Assembly (NCBI GenBank): GCA_030840585.1
Contig: JAVEEG010000233.1
Location: 1 to 42,454, forward strand
Origin: Frankiaceae bacterium
GTDB taxonomy: Bacteria > Actinomycetota > Actinomycetes > JAFAQI01
Direction: 5' to 3'
Length of the DNA stretch: 42,454 bases
Below, in pieces: positions 28,401-35,561 of the stretch; positions within the stretch are counted from its first letter, which is position 1; each line of letters begins with the position of its first letter. Under the pieces are notes generated by a model. It ran no database searches and was not told the DNA's origin. It saw only the letters and a program-made list of their open reading frames with translations. The translations under genes and the position numbers were made by a program.

Positions 28401-28613
28401 CTTGCGACGAACGAGCACGGTCTTCATCGGATCCGCGAGCTCCATCGCCAAGGCGCTTCGCTTGCGACCATCGCCGCCGCGCTCAACGCCGCAGACTTCC
28501 ACACGCCTTCTGGCCTGCGTTGGCACAACGCCAGTGTTGCGCGAGTGCTCGCAGACATCGCGATCGTGGAGAGCGGCAAATCCGCGCAGGCGCGGAGCAT
28601 GGGGAGTAGTTAG
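25488..28613 (+). CDS. REC-like/PAS/PAS/PAS/GGDEF/EAL protein with C-terminal HTH-like module
   Basis: Probable c-di-GMP phosphodiesterase, 1041 residues from the ATG at 25488 (a TTG at 25446 or an ATG at 25539 are alternatives; no start has a clear ribosome site). Order: degenerate receiver (about 16-140), PAS about 150-270, 280-390 and 400-515, GGDEF about 525-690, EAL about 700-955, and a tail module about 980-1025. The GGDEF site reads GGDKF and the RxxD inhibitory site is absent, so cyclase activity is doubtful. In EAL all key residues are seen: EAL (729-731), VNVSARN, LEVTET, DDFGTGYSS, TIKVDR, AEGVE and GQGF. The tail (IRELHRQGASLATIAAALN ... RWHNASVARVL) resembles the end of the DNA-binding part of serine recombinases and recurs in the EAL gene at 40403. 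Confidence 0.9.
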   Translation: MGVEVFVTDSGELGQVTMLVVEPDGRAASEVSSLLLAAGGNRLVVRGVSSLADAKKNWPQDDAVCLAVSLDSEAIGDVQILDSVRESLGAVAVIALIGKGDRALGLEAIQRGADDFLLKTEIAGGQLQHVVDCAVQRARYRAVSTSTTARWSEVVATLGDGLLVLDRAGRVTAMNPAAAQILGSHGTGIFDSESLQGIEAIVGRDGCELPQDERPAARTLTSGQSLTGVAIGVRDVIGDVRWMEMGTYPMFALNGRVEGVVVSIHDINERVAAEDAARVHDTMLDALGQAIIVTDPDDVVVSWNSAAERIYGWTAAEAIGQRAAKLVPPESADQAASVKRALLSHQTWTGEMLVRHRDGRLMCTFLTCTPAFDDRRELTAVIAASTDVTDRHSANQTRQALASIVMSTADAVFSKSLDGTILTWNRGATELYGYAEDEILGQNVSILSPHDTSGEVAALLAAVADGETVRGMETIRRRRDGSTVFVSITVSPVYDEAGAVIGASVIGRDLTDRRRLEEQVAKQSTHDSLTGLPNRILLEDRIAQAVRSAKRHSLSVAVLLVDLDQLGSINAQHGYLVGDLVLVAVAERLKSAIGANDTLARLGGDKFVIVCEGTADEATTVADRAGAALTPVIELDGLEVNVSSSIGIAVSPPVTARPELLLVAAQAAKNEARASGRSLWRVFDATRERQVTEQHALFDDLASAIAEQTLDVHYQPVVEINTGRLIGVEALARWCHPSRGWISPAYFVPLAEDSGLVAALDAFVLRQACRDAAKLRAGAFLPQDGYVAVNVSARNVGDGRLVERVCQEAADAHLPVDFLELEVTETSLMGNALGARTALETLRSLGMGVALDDFGTGYSSLTYLRQLPVTTIKVDRAFVQHMTSRSDDLAITASIIDLGHAVDLRTIAEGVETAEQLSLLHRLGCHAGQGFLWSPALPCDELIALIRRSPLGFQAATPTPSQRWKGRHGAALATNEHGLHRIRELHRQGASLATIAAALNAADFHTPSGLRWHNASVARVLADIAIVESGKSAQARSMGSS

Positions 28614-28804
28614 TCGTTCGTCGGCGCGTAGGAGTCGTCGTAACTTGCGAGCAGGACGCTTGCGCCGAGAGTGAACGCCGGCGGGAACACGTCAAAAATG
28701 CAGTGAAAGAAACAGACGTCTCGGTCGTCCCAGTCGGTGGGTATCGACTCGAGGAGCCAAATGGACGTTGCTCCGGCGCTGCTGGCGAACATGGTCGAGC
28801 GCAT
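28610..28804 (-). CDS. Small hydrophobic protein of unknown function
   Basis: 64 residues. The start is unusually well supported: AAGGAG six bases before the ATG at 28804. The sequence has a first part with SIWLLESIPTDWDDRD, a central Cys/Phe-rich hydrophobic stretch (VCFFHCIFDVFPPAFTLGAS) and an acidic end SYAPTND. It might be membrane-associated. It converges with the large EAL gene, the two stop codons overlapping. No family recognised. The 350 bases upstream (28805-29155), shared with the divergent debranching enzyme gene, contain a 7-bp stem (28858-28864 with 28873-28879) that would fall in this gene's leader. Confidence 0.6.
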   Translation of the reverse strand: MRSTMFASSAGATSIWLLESIPTDWDDRDVCFFHCIFDVFPPAFTLGASVLLASYDDSYAPTND

Positions 28805-29155
28805 GGGCTTCTCCTTGCGAAATGGTTCGCGCTTGCTGAGCGATTGCGATCCCGTTGGCGCCTGGCGATGGTCAGGCGCGCGGCGTTAAGTACGTCGCTC
28901 GCATCGGAGGGTGACCATGCTGTCTTCATCGACACCTCGAACAAAACCCTGTAGGCGTAGACGTCTCGAGGTCAGCCCGAGCGCCAGGACGCCCGTGGCC
29001 GCCGCCAGCCGCACGGCACCATCGCCATCCGCTCAACCGAGAGGCAGCCGCCCGCAAAGCCTCCCGAAGCCACGCAGGTCTGGTCTGGCTCTCCTCGGGG
29101 CGCCAACGCTCCGCCGCATCGCGCGTCGTGGGTAGCGGCACGCGCGTAGCGTGAG

Positions 29156-31312
29156 ATGGTGCCGGCTGACCAGTGGACCTCGAGTCAGCAGCCGGTGACG
29201 TTGGCGCAGTCCGGCGGGCTCGTCACGTTGGTGGAAGGAACCTCGTTCAGCCTGTCCGACCGGGCCGGCGACATCCACCCCGACGGCCCGAGCGGGATGT
29301 TCGTGCTGGACACCCGCGTGATCAGCCAGTGGCAGCTCCTGGTCGACGGGAACGCGCTTCAGTCGCTGTCGGTCGGGATCGAAGAGCCGTTCTCCGCCGT
29401 CTTCGTCGCCCGGGTCGCCGACGCGGCGGAGGATCACGCGACGACGTTGCTCGCGGTGCGACGACGTTGGGTCGGATCCGGGATGCGGGAAGAGGTGGAG
29501 CTGCGCAGCTACTCGCGCACTCCCATTACCGCCTCGGTGGAACTCCTCGTCGGCTCCGACGTCGCCGACCTATTCGACGTGAAGGCAGGCCGCGTCACAC
29601 CGGGCACCGAAGGCGGCAATCTGGACGACGACCTTCGGGTCAGCTCGGTACGCGGCGGTGTCCGCCGCGACGTCCACGTCACCGAATGCTCGACCGCGCA
29701 ACCCGGCGACATCACGGCGACCGGACTGCGCTGGAAGGTCACCCTCCCCCCGGGTGGCGTGTGGAGCACGTGCCTGGAGGTCGGCCTGTCCGTCGACGGC
29801 CACGCGCTGCCGCTGCAATACCGCTGCGGCGAGCCAGCTGAGGTTTCGCGTCCCACGCAACGGCTCGCGGGCTGGCGCCGGCACTCGCCCAGGTTCACGA
29901 ATTCCGACCCGCGGCTGGTGCGGGCCGTCGCCCGTGCGGTCGAGGACATCGGCTCCTTGGTGATCGAGGATCCCGTGCATCCTGAGTCGCCCGTGGTGGC
30001 CGCAGGCGCGCCGTGGTTCATGGCGTTGTTCGGCCGCGACTCACTGCTGACGTCGTACATGTCGTTGATCGTGGATCCCGTCCTCGCCGTCGGCGTCCTC
30101 AAGACGCTGGCGCGGTTGCAGGGGACGCGCGTCGACGTCGACACCGAAGAGCAGCCCGGACGGATCCTGCACGAGGTGCGGTTCAACTCGACGACCGCGA
30201 CGGACATCGATGACGGGCACATCTACTACGGCACCGCGGACGCGACGCCGCTGTTCGTCGTCCTCGTCGGGGAGCTCGCCCGCTGGGGCGTCGAACCAAG
30301 TGTCGTCGACTCGCTGCTGCCGCACGTGGACCGAGCATTGGAATGGATCGACCGCTACGGCGACCGCGACGGCGACGGCTACGTCGAGTACGAGCGATTG
30401 TCGTCCGCGGGCCTGGCGAACCAGGGCTGGAAGGACTCGTGGGACGGCGTGAGCGCCGCTGACGGTGCGCTGGCCCAGCCGCCTATCGCTCTCGCGGAGG
30501 TCCAGGGCTACGTCTATGCCGCCTACAACGCCCGGGCCGCGCTCGCGGCCGAGCGCGGCGACACGACGACGTCAGATCGCTACAAGCGGAAGGCCGCGCA
30601 CCTGCGGTCGGCCTTCAACCGCGACTTCTGGCTCGACGACATGGGCTGGTACGCGATCGCGCTCGATGGTGCCAAGCGGCCGGTCGATTCGATGGCCAGC
30701 AACATGGGCCACTGCCTGTGGAGCGGGATCATCGAGCCGGATCGCGCCGCCGGAGTCGCCGCGCACCTCAGCTCGGCCGCGATGCGCAGCGGGTGGGGGC
30801 TGCGGACACTGGCTGCGCCGATGGCGCGCTACGACCCGCTGAGCTACCACAACGGCTCGGTCTGGCCGCACGACACCGCGATCGCCGCGGCCGGCCTCAT
30901 GCGCTACGGGTTCGTTGACGAGGCAATCGCTCTCATCGAGGAACTTCTCGACGCGGCCAACCTCAGCGACGGCCGGTTGCCGGAGCTGTACGCCGGGCTC
31001 AGCCGCGACGACGTGTCCGTGCCCGTCGCCTATCCCAGCTCCTGCTCGCCGCAGGCGTGGGCGGCGGCCGCACCGTTGCTCATGCTGCGGACCTTGCTGC
31101 GGCTGGAGCCGCGCGGTGACGACCGACGCTACGAGCTGTCCCCCGTCGCGGGTGGGCCGGTAATCGACACGGTCGACCTGAACTTCGCCGGGACGAGGGT
31201 GACCATCCACGTCGCCGCCGGCGGTGACGTCGAGGTCAGCGGCTTGCCGGACGGGCTCGGGCTGGACGTCGTCCCGGCTCGGCGGCGGACCGGCCAGGCC
31301 GTCGAGAGCTGA
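29156..31312 (+). CDS. Glycogen debranching enzyme-type amylo-alpha-1,6-glucosidase
   Basis: 718 residues. N-terminal beta domain (about 15-215) with SGMFVLDTRVISQW, then an (alpha/alpha)6 glycosidase domain with PWFMALFGRDSLLTS near 285-300, a central VEYERLSSAGLANQGWKDSW near 410-430 and YHNGSVWPHDTAIAAAGL near 563-580. This is the bacterial GDE_N_bis/GDE-C architecture for enzymes acting on alpha-1,6 branches of glycogen or related glucans. The ATG at 29156 is the first with a full N-terminal domain. Its 3' end overlaps the convergent glycosyltransferase gene by 77 bases. A role in glycogen or trehalose-type storage metabolism is inferred from the family; no glg genes are near. Confidence 0.9.
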   Translation: MVPADQWTSSQQPVTLAQSGGLVTLVEGTSFSLSDRAGDIHPDGPSGMFVLDTRVISQWQLLVDGNALQSLSVGIEEPFSAVFVARVADAAEDHATTLLAVRRRWVGSGMREEVELRSYSRTPITASVELLVGSDVADLFDVKAGRVTPGTEGGNLDDDLRVSSVRGGVRRDVHVTECSTAQPGDITATGLRWKVTLPPGGVWSTCLEVGLSVDGHALPLQYRCGEPAEVSRPTQRLAGWRRHSPRFTNSDPRLVRAVARAVEDIGSLVIEDPVHPESPVVAAGAPWFMALFGRDSLLTSYMSLIVDPVLAVGVLKTLARLQGTRVDVDTEEQPGRILHEVRFNSTTATDIDDGHIYYGTADATPLFVVLVGELARWGVEPSVVDSLLPHVDRALEWIDRYGDRDGDGYVEYERLSSAGLANQGWKDSWDGVSAADGALAQPPIALAEVQGYVYAAYNARAALAAERGDTTTSDRYKRKAAHLRSAFNRDFWLDDMGWYAIALDGAKRPVDSMASNMGHCLWSGIIEPDRAAGVAAHLSSAAMRSGWGLRTLAAPMARYDPLSYHNGSVWPHDTAIAAAGLMRYGFVDEAIALIEELLDAANLSDGRLPELYAGLSRDDVSVPVAYPSSCSPQAWAAAAPLLMLRTLLRLEPRGDDRRYELSPVAGGPVIDTVDLNFAGTRVTIHVAAGGDVEVSGLPDGLGLDVVPARRRTGQAVES

Positions 31313-32324
31313 TCACGCGCTCGTAGAGCGCAACGTGTTCTTCCACCACCCGCGCGGTAGAGAAGCGCGTCATGACGGCAGCACGGCAGGCAGCACGGTC
31401 GAGAGTCTGCGCGTCGATCACGCGCTTGGCCATGTCGTCCTCGTCCTCGCACAGATAACCGGTCAGCCCGTGCTCCACGATCTCCGGCGCCGCACCCATC
31501 GGGAAGGTCAGGACCGGCGTCCCCGCGGCCAGCGCCTCGACCATTACGAGACCGAACGGCTCCGCCCACCGGATCGGGTTCACCAGCGCACTGGCTCCCT
31601 GCAGCAGCATGGCTGCCTCGGCATGTGTCGCCTCGCCGACGTAGGTGACGTCGGCACACAGCAAGGGTTTGACGCATGCCTCGAACCAATCCCGTTCGGC
31701 CGGCTCGCGCATCTTGGCCGCGATCCGCAACGGAACGCCAGCGGCACGAGCGACCCGCGCGGCTGCATCGACGCCTTTGTCCGGGTGCATCCGACCGAGG
31801 AAAAGCAGGTAACCGCCGTCGCCCGGCCCAACGGTCACCTCGTCCGGGTCGAGGCCGTGGTGGATCACGCGCGTGACGTGCACACCCTGCAGCGAGGCCT
31901 GCACCGCCTGCGCGTGCGAGATCGCGATGACCGGCACGCGTCGCGCGAACGACTGATAGACGCGGCTGACCTCCGGCGTGAACGGACCGTGGCTGGTCGT
32001 CACGATCGGCGGTGCACCGCGCCGACGGCCGATCGCGGGCCCGGCGAGAGTGTGGTCGTGGACGACGTCGCAGGCGGAGAGGCGGTCGTGACCGAGGATG
32101 ACGTGGGCGAGTTCGACGGTCGTGATGCCGATCTCATCGGGGCGCGCCCGGCCGGTGTTGGCCACCGTCGGCACCGGACAGGTGCTGTCACCCGGTGCGA
32201 ACAACAGCACTTCGTGTCCGGCCGCGACGAGCCCGCGCGCCAACCGGTCGACGACGGCTTCCGTTCCGCCGTATAACGGCGGTGGCACCGGCACCCAAGG
32301 AGGGGCGAGCAGTCCGACTTTCAT
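31236..32324 (-). CDS. GT4-family glycosyltransferase
   Basis: 362 residues from the ATG at 32324; the frame is open to 32537, but that part is not protein-like and the N-terminal beta strand MKVGLLAPPWVPVPP is the normal GT-B start. YGGTEAVVDRL near 18-28 is the acceptor-side glycine loop, YLLFLGRMHPDKGVD begins the second Rossmann half and EPFGLVMVEALAAGTPVL is the nucleotide-sugar binding signature with its conserved glutamates. Substrate unknown. Convergent with the debranching enzyme, overlapping it by 77 bases; the pairing hints at alpha-glucan metabolism but does not prove it. Confidence 0.9.
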   Translation of the reverse strand: MKVGLLAPPWVPVPPPLYGGTEAVVDRLARGLVAAGHEVLLFAPGDSTCPVPTVANTGRARPDEIGITTVELAHVILGHDRLSACDVVHDHTLAGPAIGRRRGAPPIVTTSHGPFTPEVSRVYQSFARRVPVIAISHAQAVQASLQGVHVTRVIHHGLDPDEVTVGPGDGGYLLFLGRMHPDKGVDAAARVARAAGVPLRIAAKMREPAERDWFEACVKPLLCADVTYVGEATHAEAAMLLQGASALVNPIRWAEPFGLVMVEALAAGTPVLTFPMGAAPEIVEHGLTGYLCEDEDDMAKRVIDAQTLDRAACRAAVMTRFSTARVVEEHVALYERVISSRRPGRSAAEPGRRPARARPASR

Positions 32325-32541
32325 CGCGAGGACGCGGGTTGAGCAGCGATAGTGGTGCGCATCTGTGTCCGTCCCTGAGGCCGGCCACGACGTGTGGCCC
32401 GACCGAACTGGGCGGATGTCACCGGAGTTCCAGAGCAACGAAGCCGCAGCGGCCGACGATAGCACCGCGTGACCGGCTGAGATGTAGCGTCGACGTTGCC
32501 TAACCCCTGACTGCGCACATCCCATTCGATGCGGCACGGCG

Positions 32542-32794
32542 CACTACCTAATCGAGGTCGGCTACACCCCGGATGCATGGAGCAGCCAGATCGACAACCA
32601 GCCCAACGTGGTCGACCGGATCACGCCCGCCGGTCACATCCAGCGGTGCGTTGCGTTCGTACCGCACCACCCCGTTGCTCACCGTCGCGCAGGGCATCGA
32701 ATCGATGAAGCGAGCGCAGCAGCTTCGGGACAAGTACACGCCCCCCACGACGGTCAACCTGGTGGAGTCGCAACCGGCGGCGAACACGCGCTGA
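32542..32794 (+). pseudogene. GYD-domain protein remnant
   Basis: The first frame reads HYLIEVGYTPDAWSSQIDN, the typical N-terminus of GYD-domain small proteins (M-x-x-YL-x-x-x-SYT-x-x-x-W). The next frame supplies the typical end, YRTTPLLTVAQGIESMKRAQ. The middle third, including the GYD motif, is missing and the two parts are in different frames; there is also no start codon in front. A dead gene with an internal deletion. The rest of 32325-32801 holds nothing else I can identify. Confidence 0.55.
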
Positions 32795-32801
32795 CAATGG
32801 T

Positions 32802-33545
32802 CTAGGCGAGGGTGATGAGTGTCACCTCGCCACAGCCGGGGCAGTCGGCCGTACGTGTCGGCCGGCTGCTCGCGTCGACGACGAACTCGCGCAGGCTGAT
32901 CCGGTCCCCGCAAGCCGCGCAGCCGATCGACGCGGCGTACGTACTGCTGGGCGTTCCCGGCACCCGGCGCCGCCGGCGCCGGCCCTGACGGTCGGCATCC
33001 GCGCGGTCGATCAGGTCGTCGAGCGTGTCGCCCGCGATGAGTTGCGCGTACCCCGCGCTCACCATCCCGCCCGCGATCAGGCCGCGCATAGTGCGGCCGA
33101 CCCGGCCGATCGCGGCCATCGTCTGGACGTCGTCGATCGCCGGCAACGCACACACGAACTCGTCGCCGCTGTGACGGACGATCACGTCGTCCCTGCGAAG
33201 CGACAGATGCAATGCTCGGCCAGCGGCCGCCAGCAGCAGGTCCCCGCGATCGTGGCCCTCGCGTTCGTTCACGGCCTTCAAGTAGTTGACGCCGAACGAA
33301 ACGACCGACAACGGCGCGCAGTTGAGCCGGGCCCGGGTGATGACGCCCTGCATCTGGCGACGTCCCGCGTCTCGTTGCAGGGCGCCGGTGAGGCTGTCGC
33401 GGTGTCTGTTCCACTGAAAGGTCGCGGCCGTACGCCGGTCCGTGTCGACGAGACGCCGTTCCCGGCCAGTGGCACTGCAATCGATCGACGTCTCTGCCGC
33501 CGTAGCAGGGCCGACATCGGGTCGACTCTGCTCCGAGGCGCTCAC
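32802..33545 (-). CDS. GGDEF-domain protein with C-terminal zinc ribbon
   Basis: 247 residues. A GGDEF domain (about 48-190) starts at DSLTGAL and has SGDEF at 126-130 with an intact RxxD inhibitory site (R117-D120). However the first metal-binding motif, normally D-x-D-x-F-K, reads GVNYLK here, so both metal Asp positions are lost and cyclase activity is uncertain; the protein may be a c-di-GMP receptor. An Arg-rich linker (about 189-195) leads to a zinc ribbon with C209, C212, C235 and C238. The GTG at 33545 overlaps the stop of the DUF5994 gene upstream. Confidence 0.85.
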   Translation of the reverse strand: MSASEQSRPDVGPATAAETSIDCSATGRERRLVDTDRRTAATFQWNRHRDSLTGALQRDAGRRQMQGVITRARLNCAPLSVVSFGVNYLKAVNEREGHDRGDLLLAAAGRALHLSLRRDDVIVRHSGDEFVCALPAIDDVQTMAAIGRVGRTMRGLIAGGMVSAGYAQLIAGDTLDDLIDRADADRQGRRRRRRVPGTPSSTYAASIGCAACGDRISLREFVVDASSRPTRTADCPGCGEVTLITLA

Positions 33546-34087
33546 GCTTGGTCCGTCCCTTTCGTTGTAGGCAGCTGCTCGGCGACGGCTGGGTCATCCA
33601 GCGCCTCGCCTGCGTCGTCGGGCCAACTCGCCGACGACGCCAGGCGCCGGAGCACCTGGGTGCCGGCTGACCGGCCCGATTCCGCCGGTACGACGAGCAG
33701 CACCAACCGGTCCTTGCCGCCGTGACCGATGCTCACGGTCGCCGGATCGAGCGTGCGGAACCAACCGAGCCGCACCAGCGCGTCGCCGAGGTGCAGTCGA
33801 CGTGGTTGGTCAGCGCTCCAGGCGTCGATGTTCAGCGAGACCCGGCTCGCCGTACGACCGAGCCGTTCGTTCACCGCGGGGAGCAACATTCGCAGCTCGG
33901 TCGCCGCGTCAATGCTGCGCGGCCACCAGGCTGCCGCGAACCGGCCCGGTTCGTCGGACGTGGCCCACACCAGCCGTGCATCTGAAACCGGTAACAGCTG
34001 GTCGGGCCCGGCGGGTGCGCCGTCGTCGTCGTAGCGCGAGCCAGCGAGATCGCGGTCATCCGAAGCTGTTACGGCGGGCGCCGTCAT
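33542..34087 (-). CDS. DUF5994-family protein
   Basis: 181 residues from the ATG at 34087, which overlaps the stop of the Cys-rich gene (ATGA). The signatures FAAAWWPRSIDAATELRMLL, RVSLNIDAWSADQPRRL and VRLGWFRTLDPATVS are those of DUF5994, a family of soluble actinobacterial proteins with no known function. The frame is open upstream to 34210 but in the preceding gene. Second-last of four overlapping genes ending in the GGDEF protein, which suggests a shared role. Confidence 0.8.
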   Translation of the reverse strand: MTAPAVTASDDRDLAGSRYDDDGAPAGPDQLLPVSDARLVWATSDEPGRFAAAWWPRSIDAATELRMLLPAVNERLGRTASRVSLNIDAWSADQPRRLHLGDALVRLGWFRTLDPATVSIGHGGKDRLVLLVVPAESGRSAGTQVLRRLASSASWPDDAGEALDDPAVAEQLPTTKGTDQA

Positions 34088-34284
34088 CGCACGCTGGCCT
34101 TTGGCGTGGTGTCGCAGATGCACCCTCGGATGAGCGCAGAACTCTTTGTCGCCGCGCAGTATCGGCCGGCAATGAGGTCGTGGGTCTCCGAGCGATGCCC
34201 GCACGTGCACTCGCGCTCCGCACCTGACCGCACGGCAACGTCGGGTGGTGGTAGTTGGCGGGTAAGGACTTTGTGACCGAACAT
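34084..34284 (-). CDS. Cys-rich small protein
   Basis: 66 residues from the ATG at 34284 with AAGGA upstream. Contains ECTCGHRSETHDLIAGRYC and then GCICDTTP: six Cys and two His, likely a zinc-binding module. Follows the LapA-like gene by 28 bases and overlaps the DUF5994 gene by 4 bases. The longer frame to 34395 runs into the LapA gene. Family not recognised. Confidence 0.6.
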   Translation of the reverse strand: MFGHKVLTRQLPPPDVAVRSGAERECTCGHRSETHDLIAGRYCAATKSSALIRGCICDTTPKASVR

Positions 34285-34312
34285 GGCGTGTCCTTGCTGT
34301 AGAGAGTCAGGC

Positions 34313-34660
34313 TCAGCGATCCGTCGGATGCGCGGGTTTGCGCATGGTGCGTTGCAGCTGTGTGATGCGCGCGGTTCCGGCCGCGCCCGTGACAAGGGCG
34401 CCGGCGAGCGCGGCGACGAGCATCGCGACCGCGAGTGACATCCGTAGGTGCGCCCCGAAGAAATTGATCTGGACCGTGTGCGCGTTCTGGATCAGGAAGA
34501 CGGCCAACAGGACAAGTACGAAAGCCGCGACCGTCAAACCCACGTGCAGACTGCTGATCCGCGTCGGTCGCCGCCGAATGCGTCGTTCGGCTTCGGGTGG
34601 CGCCATCGACTGGGTCGAGGTCGTCGGGCGCACCGACGTTTCAGTGCTGGACTCGGTCAT
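34313..34660 (-). CDS. LapA-domain (DUF1049) small membrane protein
   Basis: 115 residues from the ATG at 34660. A polar N-terminus is followed by two membrane helices, about 50-72 (LTVAAFVLVLLAVFLIQN) and 82-105, joined by AHTVQINFFGAHLRMSL, the typical LapA/DUF1049 hinge (x-V-x-I-x-F-x-G). Proteins of this family sit in the cytoplasmic membrane and are linked to envelope assembly. First gene of the run that ends with the GGDEF protein. Confidence 0.8.
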   Translation of the reverse strand: MTESSTETSVRPTTSTQSMAPPEAERRIRRRPTRISSLHVGLTVAAFVLVLLAVFLIQNAHTVQINFFGAHLRMSLAVAMLVAALAGALVTGAAGTARITQLQRTMRKPAHPTDR

Positions 34661-34700
34661 GAGTACGCCGCCTGGCAGTCGCTGAACAGGAGGCGGCAAG

Positions 34701-34728
34701 AAAACACAAGGACCGGATGACTCCAGTC
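34701..34728 (-). terminator. Six-base-loop hairpin followed by a T-rich run
   Basis: On the minus strand a 6-bp stem (one G-T pair) closes a six-base loop, within 34711-34728, followed by CTTGTGTTTT (34710-34701). It lies between the second GAF-ANTAR gene (stop 34806) and the LapA gene (start 34660). It could end the ANTAR transcript or attenuate the LapA operon. The hexaloop has A at position 1 but C rather than G at position 4, so it is not a proper ANTAR target. Confidence 0.4.
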
Positions 34729-34805
34729 GCCCTAAGTGAGTTCAGTGTCGCACGAAACGGTCACGATGAACAGGCGTCGCACGCGTTGCCGAGGCGGCGT
34801 TGTCT

Positions 34806-35561
34806 CTATTCGAGAGTGGGGTCCAGGCCCTCAGTGACGACGCGACGCGCCACGTCGGTGAGCTTCAGATTGCGGTTACGGGCATAACGGCGCAAGCCAT
34901 CGAACGCCGCCTCCATCGTGAGTTGCCCGCGCTCCGCGAGAACGCCCTTCGCCTGTTCGATGACGACGCGACTGGTCAACGCGTTCTGCAACTGCTCGGA
35001 CAACACGTGGCTGCGATGGAGGGACCGGTGCTGAAGGATGCCGATCGTCGCGACGTCGGCCAACGCTTGGGCGAGCCGGCGATCGCCGAGCGGGACCTCG
35101 CGTGGCGATGCCATGAACAGGTTGAGCCCGCCGATGACCTGGTCACGCAGCCGCAGCGGGAGCGCCGCGACCGAACGGAATCCGGCCATGCCGGCGGCGG
35201 CGACGAACAATGGCCACCGCTCACGGTCAGCTTCGAGGTCACCGCTCGTCACCGCCGTACCGGTCCGGATACAGTCCAAACAGGGTCCTTGGTTGTTCTG
35301 CAGCTGGAACAACTCGAGAAGGCGCGACTCCTCGCTGGACGAAGCGACCAACGCCAGATTGCCCTTCTGGTCGTCGAGCAGCAGGCCGGCGGCGCTCGCA
35401 CCGAGGACCGCGACGCACGCGGTAACCAGCTGGTCCAGCAGGTCTACGACGTCGTAGTCGTCGACCAACGTGTCTGCCAGCCGCACGAAAGTGTCGGCAA
35501 GTGTGTGCTCGCGGGATTTGGCTCCCGCCCCGGTGTGCCCCGGGGGCTCGAGGTAGGTCAT
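34806..35561 (-). CDS. GAF-ANTAR regulator (second of a pair)
   Basis: 251 residues. GAF sensor domain about 25-180 (LLDDQKGNLALVASSSEE, NNQGPCLDCIRTG) and an ANTAR RNA-binding domain about 190-245, seen as SRVVIEQAKGVLAERGQLTM and then AAFDGLRRYARN. ANTAR proteins act as antiterminators by binding paired hexaloop hairpins in mRNA (family knowledge). The ATG overlaps the stop of the upstream GAF-ANTAR gene by 4 bases, so both are made together and may form heterodimers. Ligand unknown; a Cys-containing GAF pocket (CLDC) is noted. Confidence 0.88.
   Translation of the reverse strand: MTYLEPPGHTGAGAKSREHTLADTFVRLADTLVDDYDVVDLLDQLVTACVAVLGASAAGLLLDDQKGNLALVASSSEESRLLELFQLQNNQGPCLDCIRTGTAVTSGDLEADRERWPLFVAAAGMAGFRSVAALPLRLRDQVIGGLNLFMASPREVPLGDRRLAQALADVATIGILQHRSLHRSHVLSEQLQNALTSRVVIEQAKGVLAERGQLTMEAAFDGLRRYARNRNLKLTDVARRVVTEGLDPTLE

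Noticed and set aside
32548-33597. 349-codon minus-strand frame over the GGDEF gene
   Set aside because: Out-of-frame Arg-rich translation; the GGDEF frame has clear motifs.
34661-34805. Canonical two-hairpin ANTAR target before the LapA gene
   Set aside because: Only one hexaloop hairpin found, and its loop has C instead of G at position 4.
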